A stretch of DNA of 19,454 nucleotides from Gemmatimonadota bacterium (GTDB lineage: Bacteria > ARS69), in assembly GCA_030747075.1 (NCBI GenBank), contig JASLLL010000038.1:1-19454 (forward strand), written 5' to 3'. The translations under genes and the position numbers were made by a program. This document shows positions 1 through 5,556 of this stretch, in pieces (the stretch's first letter is position 1; every line of letters begins with the position of its first letter). Under the pieces are notes generated by a model, which saw only the letters and a list, made by a program, of their open reading frames with translations, ran no database searches and was not told the DNA's origin.

Positions 1-30
1 CGCTCTCACCCGGAAGATGACGGTAGTCCG
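1..30. other. Window edge, no feature seen
   Basis: These thirty bases lie downstream of the stop codon of the Rrf2-type gene. No terminator hairpin or start of another gene can be recognised in so short a piece. Confidence 0.6.
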
Positions 31-435
31 TTAGCGGATCAAGTCCGCGATGGACACCGAGGCAAAGCGCGTTCGAATGGCTTCGTCCATCTCATCGAAC
101 AAAGCCAGAACGCGGTGGCACGCCATTCCGCCATCCGGCCCGGGGGGGTCCACCGGGAGCATCGCCCGGTCGGTGAACCGTGGTGCCTGAAAGGTCTCGA
201 TCACTTCCAGCAGGGAAATATCGGACGGCTTTCGAGACAGACTGTAGCCACCACCGACCCCGCGCACACCGACCGCCAACTTTGCGCGCACGATGTGCTG
301 GAACACCTTCGCGAGCGCACCGGGCGGGATGCCGTGTCGATCCGCAACGGAGGCCACGGTGACGCGCCGCCCTCCCGACATCGCCATGTCCACCACGGCG
401 TAGATCGCGTAGCAGGAACTCCGCGAGAGATTCAT
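31..435 (-). CDS. Rrf2-family transcriptional regulator, last gene of the aromatic operon
   Basis: A 134-residue protein that fits Rrf2 regulators in length and layout. It has an N-terminal winged helix-turn-helix (about residues 1-65, opening MNLSRSSCYAIYAVV), the family's 'GVRGVGGGYSLSRKP' wing at about 56-70, then 'ISLLEVIE' at 73-80 and a C-terminal helix. Rrf2 proteins act as dimers on palindromic operators, and many sense iron-sulfur status, nitric oxide or cysteine. The usual three-cysteine Fe-S motif in the region after residue 80 is absent. Only Cys106 (in MACHRVL) lies there, plus Cys8 in the DNA-binding domain. The ATG was chosen because it overlaps the stop of the SDR gene as ATGA (432-435), with GGAGG 12 bases upstream. 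A longer open reading into the SDR gene is not credible. From its position I infer that it controls its own operon, possibly through the palindrome at 4191-4204. The ligand is unknown. Confidence 0.88.
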   Translation of the reverse strand: MNLSRSSCYAIYAVVDMAMSGGRRVTVASVADRHGIPPGALAKVFQHIVRAKLAVGVRGVGGGYSLSRKPSDISLLEVIETFQAPRFTDRAMLPVDPPGPDGGMACHRVLALFDEMDEAIRTRFASVSIADLIR

Positions 436-1160
436 GCGGTTAGTTGTCCTCCGTCGACGCGAAGGACCTGTCCGGTCACATGACGCGCGAGGTCCGAGCA
501 CAGGAAGAGGACGCTTCCGGCGACATCCTCCGGTTCCGCCATCCGGCCGAGCGCCGTTTCGTCGAGGGCGGTCCGGAGGACTTCCCCCGGGAGGCTCTCG
601 GTCATGGCTGTACGAACGAGTCCGGGAGCCACGGCATTGACGCGCACACCGAAGCGGCCCAACTCCTTTGCGGTCGAACGGGCGAGCGCGTTCAGCCCGG
701 CCTTGCTGGCCGCATAGTTGGACTGTCCGAACTTGCCGCGCTCCCCGTTGATGGACGAAATCAGGACCACGGACCCGCCGCCGGTTTTTCGAAGGTGGGG
801 AACTGCGGCCTGTAGAAGGAAGAAAGCGGAATCGAGATTGACGGACAGGACACGCCGCCATTCTTCCACGGGCATCTTCCAGACCACCGAGTCCGCGGTG
901 ATCCCGGCGCAATGCACGACAAAGTCGAGGCGTTCCTGCTCCTCGGCGAAGGCGTCGACGGCGTGGAGCGTTGCGTCCGGGTCCGCAAGGTCCAACGAGA
1001 TGTCAATGGCGCCCGGAGCCGGAGGGCAGCCGGGAAGGTCCATGCTTCCGGTCGTTGCGCCGTGCCGGAGGAGAGTGTCAACGATTGCGCGCCCGATGCC
1101 GCCGCTTCCTCCGGTGACGAGTGCCGTCTTTCCGTCGAGAGAAAGGGGGCGGTCGGTCAT
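432..1160 (-). CDS. Short-chain dehydrogenase/reductase (FabG/PhaB-like), candidate 3-hydroxyacyl-CoA dehydrogenase
   Basis: A 242-residue classical SDR. Using the ATG at 1160 as residue 1, the cofactor motif TGGSGGIG is at 16-23, CAG at 84-86, Asn108 in 'SVNLDSAF', the catalytic Ser at 135/136, and YAASK at 149-153 (Tyr149, Lys153), followed by 'VAPGLV' and the usual 'VDGG' near the end. The family reduces 3-oxoacyl or oxidises 3-hydroxyacyl thioesters and related alcohols with NAD(P). The gene lies directly after dch with an ATGA overlap (1157-1160). A GTG 12 bases further upstream is a poorer start because the Shine-Dalgarno GGAG lies between the two. Oah releases 3-hydroxypimeloyl-CoA, so I infer that this SDR may oxidise it to 3-oxopimeloyl-CoA. 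A role like BadH (2-hydroxycyclohexanecarboxyl-CoA dehydrogenase) or plain FabG cannot be excluded. Confidence 0.9.
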   Translation of the reverse strand: MTDRPLSLDGKTALVTGGSGGIGRAIVDTLLRHGATTGSMDLPGCPPAPGAIDISLDLADPDATLHAVDAFAEEQERLDFVVHCAGITADSVVWKMPVEEWRRVLSVNLDSAFFLLQAAVPHLRKTGGGSVVLISSINGERGKFGQSNYAASKAGLNALARSTAKELGRFGVRVNAVAPGLVRTAMTESLPGEVLRTALDETALGRMAEPEDVAGSVLFLCSDLARHVTGQVLRVDGGQLTA

Positions 1161-1939
1161 GAGTTGCTCCACGCGGGTTTCCGTTTCTCCAGGAAGGAGG
1201 CGAGGCCTTCGCGCGCGTCCTTCGTTTGCATCAGGTCGTCCAGATAGAGCTTCTCCACGCGGTCGAGCTCCGCAAGGAAGGTCCGGTGGAAGGGCCCGCG
1301 CACAGCCTGCAACGCGATGCGAAGACTGGAGGCGGATTTGGGGAGAAGGCGCTTCTCCGCCCAGGCGAGGGCAGCGTTCGCCGGGTCGTCGTCGACTTCG
1401 TCCACGAGTCCCATGGAGAGCGCAGCCTCCGCCCCGATGACGCGGCCGGTGGCGCAGAGGTCATCGGCGGAGGGTTGCCCGACGCGCATCGGCAGAACGA
1501 GAGAAGCGACCGGCGCGAAGACACCGAGCGCAATCTCCGGCTGACCGAGCTTTGCATCCGGGGCGGCAAAGACGCGATGACAGAACGACGCCAGTTCGAG
1601 CCCGCCACCAAGGCACTGCCCGCGGACCGCGGCGACGAGAAAGACGCCACACTCCAGCATGGCCCGGAACATCGCGTGGAATCCGGGGAGCATGGAATCG
1701 ACCGCGCCGGGAAGGTGCTCCTCCACGCTGGCGCCGAAGGAGAAGTGAGGACCTTCGCCTTCCACGATGACGGCTTTCAGGTTCCGGTCGGTGCGTGCCT
1801 CCTGGAAGGTGGTGGTGAGCGCCTCGATCATTTTCGCGTCGAGAACATTCGCCTTGGGTGCCGAGAGGAAGATGCGCCGGAGTGCACCGTCGGCGGATAC
1901 TTCCACGCGGATGGGACCGGCGGTGGGCGTGTTCGTCAC
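1157..1939 (-). CDS. dch: Cyclohexa-1,5-diene-1-carbonyl-CoA hydratase (crotonase family)
   Basis: A 260-residue enoyl-CoA hydratase/isomerase-family protein. The oxyanion-hole segments are 'FSFGASVEEHLP' (66-77) and 'GQCLGGGLELA' (107-117). The two glutamates typical of hydratases are at Glu115 (GGGLELA) and Glu135 (GQPEIALG), with the 20-residue spacing seen in true hydratases. The following 'VFAPVASLVLP' run and the context point to Dch (BamR), which adds water to cyclohexa-1,5-diene-1-carbonyl-CoA to give 6-hydroxycyclohex-1-ene-1-carbonyl-CoA in anaerobic benzoyl-CoA breakdown. The GTG start overlaps the oah stop as GTGA (1936-1939), and AAGGTGG lies about 7 bases upstream. The stop overlaps the SDR start. 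Sequence alone would allow a general enoyl-CoA hydratase; placement beside had and oah makes the specific call likely. Confidence 0.86.
   Translation of the reverse strand: MTNTPTAGPIRVEVSADGALRRIFLSAPKANVLDAKMIEALTTTFQEARTDRNLKAVIVEGEGPHFSFGASVEEHLPGAVDSMLPGFHAMFRAMLECGVFLVAAVRGQCLGGGLELASFCHRVFAAPDAKLGQPEIALGVFAPVASLVLPMRVGQPSADDLCATGRVIGAEAALSMGLVDEVDDDPANAALAWAEKRLLPKSASSLRIALQAVRGPFHRTFLAELDRVEKLYLDDLMQTKDAREGLASFLEKRKPAWSNS
1167..1170 (-). promoter_or_regulatory. Ribosome binding site that decides the SDR start
   Basis: GGAG stands six bases before the ATG at 1160. It lies just downstream of the alternative GTG at 1172, so the ATG that overlaps the dch stop is the better start. Confidence 0.6.
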
Positions 1940-3045
1940 GACACATCCACCTTTCCGTGGGCCGCCGCGAGAATCTCGTCGGTCAACGCGTCGCCCCACA
2001 CCGCACCTTCGGCCAGGCGGCGACGGAGCAGCAGGAAGTCCGCTTCGCGGCAGGTCTCGGAACTGCCCTCGTGGAAGGCCCGGAAGCCCGCACGCCCTTC
2101 CGTCATCATGTTGAGCGCGAGCCACGCGCGGTTGCTTTCCTTGTTCCGGTTCCAGTGTTCGAGTTTGTGTTTGCGCACGCTCTCGGTTGTCTTCGTGAGG
2201 CATCCGGGCATCGTGAGTGCCAGTTGTAGTATGAGGCGGTCGACTTCGGCATCCAGAAGCGACAGGTCCACCTCTCCGGACTTGAGAACCTTCCTGGCTT
2301 CTGCGCGTTCCTTTCCGGAGCGGAACTCGCCATGGACGATGTTCCCGTATGCATCGAGCCAGCGATCGGTGACCGCCATCGGATTCGGAACGAACTCCCC
2401 GTCGACCTTGAGCGCGGGAACGATCTTCGTAATCAGCCCCAACCGGTGGGCCATGTGGGCGCTCCACGGCTGGCAGAGGGTACAGCTGTCCATGGCGCGT
2501 TCCACCCCGACGAACAACGCCAGGAAGTCCGTTGAGCCGCCGTCGGGCGCCGACCCATGCTTCGGCCCGGCCTGCCCGAACAGCGCGAGATCCTGCGAGA
2601 CGGTGAAGTCGCACGCCATGCCGATCTCCTGCCCGCCCGCAATCCGCATTCCATTCACACGACAGATGACCGGCTTGTCGCAATGGAGGATGGCGGAGAC
2701 CATGTCGTTGAAGATGCGCATGTACTGCCGGTACTCTTCCGGGTTCCCTGCGTAGTACTCGGCATACTCGGCGGTGTTTCCTCCTGTGCAGAACGCCCGG
2801 GTTCCGCTGCCGGTGAAGACGACCGCAACGCACGCCCTGTCATTGGACGCCCGACGCATTCCGAGGATCACGCCCTTGGCCATCTCGGTCGTGTAGGAGT
2901 TGAGCTGCGAAGGATTGTCGAGCGTGATGCGCACGGCATGAAGCCCTTCCACAGGGATCCCGTCCGCTCCCGGAATGGGGAGTTCTTCGTAGAGAAGTCC
3001 TTCGAACTTCGGGAAAGGTGCGATGTCGTGGTTCTTGAAATCCAT
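1936..3045 (-). CDS. oah: 6-oxocyclohex-1-ene-1-carbonyl-CoA hydrolase (ring-opening hydrolase, BamA type)
   Basis: A 369-residue, enlarged crotonase-fold enzyme. It adds water and hydrolytically opens the ring of 6-oxocyclohex-1-ene-1-carbonyl-CoA, giving 3-hydroxypimeloyl-CoA. Visible hallmarks are 'TLDNPSQLNSYTTEM' (41-55), 'GTRAFCTGGNTAEYAEYY' (81-98), 'NGMRIAGGQEIGMACDF' (131-147) with Glu140, and 'FGQAGPKHGSAPDGGSTDF' (156-174). At the place of the second hydratase glutamate it has Gly160, followed by a GPKxGSxxDGG block that resembles MenB-type crotonases. The long C-terminal part (about 240-369) is a further feature of this subfamily. The ATG overlaps the had stop by one base (TAATG), with GGAG 8 bases upstream. 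A longer open frame reaching 3891 is the shadow of had and was not used. This gene family is the usual marker for anaerobic aromatic degraders, and the match is strong along the whole length. Confidence 0.95.
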   Translation of the reverse strand: MDFKNHDIAPFPKFEGLLYEELPIPGADGIPVEGLHAVRITLDNPSQLNSYTTEMAKGVILGMRRASNDRACVAVVFTGSGTRAFCTGGNTAEYAEYYAGNPEEYRQYMRIFNDMVSAILHCDKPVICRVNGMRIAGGQEIGMACDFTVSQDLALFGQAGPKHGSAPDGGSTDFLALFVGVERAMDSCTLCQPWSAHMAHRLGLITKIVPALKVDGEFVPNPMAVTDRWLDAYGNIVHGEFRSGKERAEARKVLKSGEVDLSLLDAEVDRLILQLALTMPGCLTKTTESVRKHKLEHWNRNKESNRAWLALNMMTEGRAGFRAFHEGSSETCREADFLLLRRRLAEGAVWGDALTDEILAAAHGKVDVS

Positions 3046-4121
3046 TACGGGCACTCCGGTGTGAGAATGACGCGACGGGAGACCTTGTGGGCGTGAAGGT
3101 CTTCGAAGGTCTCGTTGATCAAGCGAAGCGGACGGCGCTCCACGAATGCGGGAAGCGCCACCTTTCCACCGAGCACGAGATCGAGCGCGGCGGGGTAGTG
3201 CTCCGGGAGGCATCCCCAGTTTCCCTGCACGGTGGCGTCGAACGCCATGAGGTTGGAGAGGCGGATCTCCACCTTTGCGGGAGTGAACCCGACGATTCCC
3301 AGATACGCGCCATGCCCGACGAACCCGAACGCGGTCGTCTGTCCCTGGGGCGATCCTGAAGTCTCGAAGATGCGATGGCGGTAACTCGGAATGCCGTGTT
3401 CTTTCGCGAAGGCTCGGAGGGCTCCCTTCATGTCCTTGAAGGAGAGTTCCGCCGCGTTCAGTGTCAGGTCCGCGCCGTGCCCGGCGAGAAGTGCCAGTCG
3501 GTCCGCGCTGACATCGACCGCAACGACGCGCGCACCGAGCGCTGCCGCAATCTGCACGCCGAAGCCACCGACCCCGCCGATTCCGACGAAGACCGCGAGG
3601 TCGCCTTCGGCAAGGCCGCTTCGGAGAATGGCCTGATAGGGCGTGGTCACCGCGTCGGCAATCACGGAGAGATCCGCCAGTTCCAGTCCGGCCGGGTTCT
3701 TCGATGAGTCGGCGAGGTCCGGCACCGGGCAAAGACCGCGCGCGGGAACGACGAGGTGCGTGCCGAATCCGCCGTGGACATCGTTGCCCGGGAAAATCTG
3801 AGTGGGGCAGATGGATCCGTGCCCGGCCTTGCAGGCGGGACACTCTCCGCAGGGAATGACGGCGGGAACGACGACTTCGCGGCCGATCCATTCTTCGGCG
3901 CCGTCGCCAGCCTCAAGGACGCGCCCGGAGATTTCATGGCCGAGTGCCAGGGGAAGGTCGTGTCTGGTGGGAACGCCGTCGTAGAAGAAGCCGAGGTCGG
4001 TGTGACAAACACCGCACCCGACGACCTTCACGAGAACCTCGCCCGGGCCGGGGGCCGCATCCCGTTCGGAGAGTACCATCGGTTGGCCGACCTTCTCGAA
4101 CATCCATGCCTTGATCTTCAC
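3045..4121 (-). CDS. had: 6-hydroxycyclohex-1-ene-1-carbonyl-CoA dehydrogenase (zinc alcohol dehydrogenase family)
   Basis: A 358-residue medium-chain, zinc-dependent dehydrogenase. It oxidises 6-hydroxycyclohex-1-ene-1-carbonyl-CoA to the 6-oxo compound with NAD, the step between Dch and Oah. The catalytic zinc site shows GCGVCHTD (Cys39) and GHE (His62, Glu63). The structural zinc site has Cys91, Cys94, Cys97 and Cys105. The nucleotide-binding glycines are in 'VGIGGVGGFG' (179-188), with 'VVAVD' ending the second strand. I chose GTG at 4121, eight bases after AAGAGGAG; GTG at 4124 is equally in frame and would add one residue. It is the first gene of the operon, behind the promoter at 4183-4211. 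In isolation it could be called a generic alcohol dehydrogenase, but the neighbouring oah and dch fix the substrate with good confidence. Confidence 0.92.
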   Translation of the reverse strand: MKIKAWMFEKVGQPMVLSERDAAPGPGEVLVKVVGCGVCHTDLGFFYDGVPTRHDLPLALGHEISGRVLEAGDGAEEWIGREVVVPAVIPCGECPACKAGHGSICPTQIFPGNDVHGGFGTHLVVPARGLCPVPDLADSSKNPAGLELADLSVIADAVTTPYQAILRSGLAEGDLAVFVGIGGVGGFGVQIAAALGARVVAVDVSADRLALLAGHGADLTLNAAELSFKDMKGALRAFAKEHGIPSYRHRIFETSGSPQGQTTAFGFVGHGAYLGIVGFTPAKVEIRLSNLMAFDATVQGNWGCLPEHYPAALDLVLGGKVALPAFVERRPLRLINETFEDLHAHKVSRRVILTPECP

Positions 4122-4129
4122 CACAGGGG

Positions 4130-4137
4130 CTCCTCTT
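4130..4137 (-). promoter_or_regulatory. Strong ribosome binding site of had
   Basis: AAGAGGAG stands 8 bases before GTG 4121 and 5 bases before GTG 4124. It supports one of these two codons as the start of had; no ATG in frame fits this site. Confidence 0.6.
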
Positions 4138-4182
4138 GGGGAAAACGGGGTCGCAGTGCCTAAACAGGAGGCTCGCTGCCGA

Positions 4183-4211
4183 TTTATACGGGCCCTGAAG
4201 GGCCGGGTCAA
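4183..4211 (-). promoter_or_regulatory. Sigma-70-type promoter of the had-oah-dch-SDR-rrf2 operon
   Basis: Read on the minus strand, the -35 box is TTGACC (4206-4211) and the -10 box is TATAAA (4183-4188), with a spacer of exactly 17 bases (4189-4205). Each box differs from consensus at one position. Transcription should begin near 4176, leaving a leader of roughly 55 bases before the had GTG. The spacer contains the palindrome annotated at 4191-4204. No other pair of boxes in the 176-base divergent gap is as good. Confidence 0.7.
4191..4204. promoter_or_regulatory. Palindrome inside the promoter spacer, candidate operator
   Basis: GGCCCT-GA-AGGGCC is a perfect inverted repeat of six bases with a two-base centre. 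It sits wholly between the -35 and -10 boxes of the had promoter, so a protein bound there would cover the RNA polymerase site. The Rrf2-type regulator at the end of the same operon is the natural candidate, but this link is inference. GC-rich palindromes also arise by chance, and the site could equally serve another regulator or influence the divergent M28 gene. Confidence 0.5.
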
Positions 4212-4297
4212 TGCTACCCTTGGTGTTCCGAAGATTGTGGGTGGCAATGGCCGGGAGAACCTGTTTCAGGGCATTTTCCCGGGGTGGGAGGGCTTGA

Positions 4298-5464
4298 ATG
4301 GGCCAGAAAACGCCTCTTCTGGACACGGTTTGTGAGTTCGCCTTCCCTCGATTTGCCGGGACGGAGGGGGAGCGTCGTGCGGGGGAGATGGTGGCGGAAC
4401 GGTTGCGGGCCGCGGGCCTGGAGGTCACCCGGGAGCCCATCCGCGTGAGCCGTTCGGCGTACCCCAACCTTCGCGCGTTGGCTCACGGACTGGGGGCGCT
4501 GGGTGTGGTGGTTCTTGCGGCGACGGCCACGACCGGGAATCCCCTCCCGGGGGTGTTCCTGGCGGCGGCGCTTCTGGCGGCCCTCCTTGGAGGCGCGAAG
4601 TGGCACCGATCGCTGGAAGGCATCTTTGACACGGGCAGCATGGTCGACAGCGCGAACTTCACCGCGCGACGACCCGGGCGGGGCGGTCGCCCGCGCATTG
4701 TGGTCGTCATGGCGCACATCGACACCAAGTCCGCGCGATGGCCAACCTTCCTTCCTGTGACACTCATCGGAGGTGCGGCGCTCGGAACGGCGGCGCTGGG
4801 CGTCTGGTGTGCGCTGGCTGTTGCGCTTGCGTGGGAGCCGATGGCCGCAGGCGCGGCCGCCGTGTGGGGGAGCGTCCTGGCGGCCATGATGATCGCGCCG
4901 ACGATGAACCGGATCGGAAACGAGTCGCCTGGCGCGATGGACAACGCGACCGGCGTTTCCGTGCTTCTGGAAGCGGCGCGGACCTTCCCGACCGACCCCG
5001 CGCTGGCGGACGCCGAACTGCTCTTTGTGGCCACGGGCGCGGAGGAGATTGGTCTGGGGGGCGCGCTTCGCTGGATTCAAACGCATGAATCGGAGTGTCC
5101 GCGGGACCGTACGGCGGTGCTCAATCTGGATTCCGTCGGCGTCGGGCGGGGTGTGCTGGGGCTGGACATTCACGGGGGGCTGCCGGGCGGACTTCGCATG
5201 ACGGATGCATTCCGCAAAGCAGCGGTGGCGTCCGGGGTAAAGGCTCGGCGCATCCGCGTCCTTCCGGGCGTCGGTGTGGACACCATGCCGATCTCCTCAC
5301 GCGGATATTCCACGGTCACGCTCCTGGGCCGGGTTCCCGGTGGAGCGAGCGTCCGCATTCACACGGCACGCGATACTGCGGAACACCTCTGCGAAGCGGG
5401 CCTTCGCGACGCGGCGACTGTCCTGACGGAACTGGCCCGCATGGCGGCAAAGCCCGTCGGGTGA
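4298..5464 (+). CDS. M28-family metallopeptidase with internal membrane helices
   Basis: A 388-residue protein with the two-metal ligands of peptidase family M28 in the expected order: His140 and Asp142 (AHIDTKS), bridging Asp215 (AMDNATG), the Glu249-Glu250 pair (TGAEEIGLGG), Asp278 (NLDSVG) and His355 (VRIHTARD). Family members are amino- or carboxypeptidases. The N-terminus lacks a signal peptide and begins with the helix usual for the family (GTEGERRAGEMVAERL). Hydrophobic stretches lie at about 62-77 and 83-99, before the first metal ligand, and at about 152-178 and 182-200, between the first and second. The enzyme is thus probably anchored in the inner membrane; which side the active site faces cannot be told. 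GGGAGG precedes the ATG by about five bases. It diverges from the had operon and ends 92 bases before a secreted subtilisin gene. Substrate unknown. Confidence 0.85.
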   Translation: MGQKTPLLDTVCEFAFPRFAGTEGERRAGEMVAERLRAAGLEVTREPIRVSRSAYPNLRALAHGLGALGVVVLAATATTGNPLPGVFLAAALLAALLGGAKWHRSLEGIFDTGSMVDSANFTARRPGRGGRPRIVVVMAHIDTKSARWPTFLPVTLIGGAALGTAALGVWCALAVALAWEPMAAGAAAVWGSVLAAMMIAPTMNRIGNESPGAMDNATGVSVLLEAARTFPTDPALADAELLFVATGAEEIGLGGALRWIQTHESECPRDRTAVLNLDSVGVGRGVLGLDIHGGLPGGLRMTDAFRKAAVASGVKARRIRVLPGVGVDTMPISSRGYSTVTLLGRVPGGASVRIHTARDTAEHLCEAGLRDAATVLTELARMAAKPVG

Positions 5465-5499
5465 CCGAGAGGCACCGTTCGCGCCGCCCCGTGCGCGTA

Positions 5500-5508
5500 T
5501 GCTACACT
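5500..5508 (+). promoter_or_regulatory. Possible extended -10 promoter for the secreted subtilisin gene
   Basis: TGCTACACT fits an extended -10 (TG-N-TACACT) 48 bases before the ATG, in the only gap between the M28 gene and this one. No good -35 box stands at the right distance, so the call rests on the -10 alone. Confidence 0.35.
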
Positions 5509-5556
5509 ACGCTGACCCCCCGGATGTTCCCCGTGAAGCTTGGAGGAATCCCGCCC

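Larger units (their letters stand above)
4122..4297. other. Divergent intergenic region between had and the M28 peptidase gene
   Basis: This 176-base gap carries the had promoter, its spacer palindrome and the had ribosome binding site. On the plus side GGGAGG near 4286-4292 serves the M28 start. I could not find a convincing -35/-10 pair for the M28 gene: TGCTACCCT (4212-4220) could be an extended -10 without a recognisable -35. Confidence 0.6.

Noticed and set aside
1226-2755. A plus-strand open frame of 509 codons across dch and oah.
   Set aside because: It runs antisense to two well-supported crotonase genes and shows no motif of its own.
3046-3891. In-frame upstream extension of oah inside had.
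   Set aside because: The extension is a basic, low-complexity shadow translation. The ATG at 3045 gives a normal-length Oah with a ribosome binding site.
4130-4174. Possible hiding of the had ribosome binding site by an upstream CTCCT pairing with AGGAG.
   Set aside because: Only five pairs are possible and no alternative structure is evident, so it is no more than chance in GC-rich DNA.
4220-4248. TTGGTG and GGCAAT with a 17-base spacer as a promoter for the M28 gene.
   Set aside because: Each box matches consensus at only three of six positions, so it cannot be told from background.
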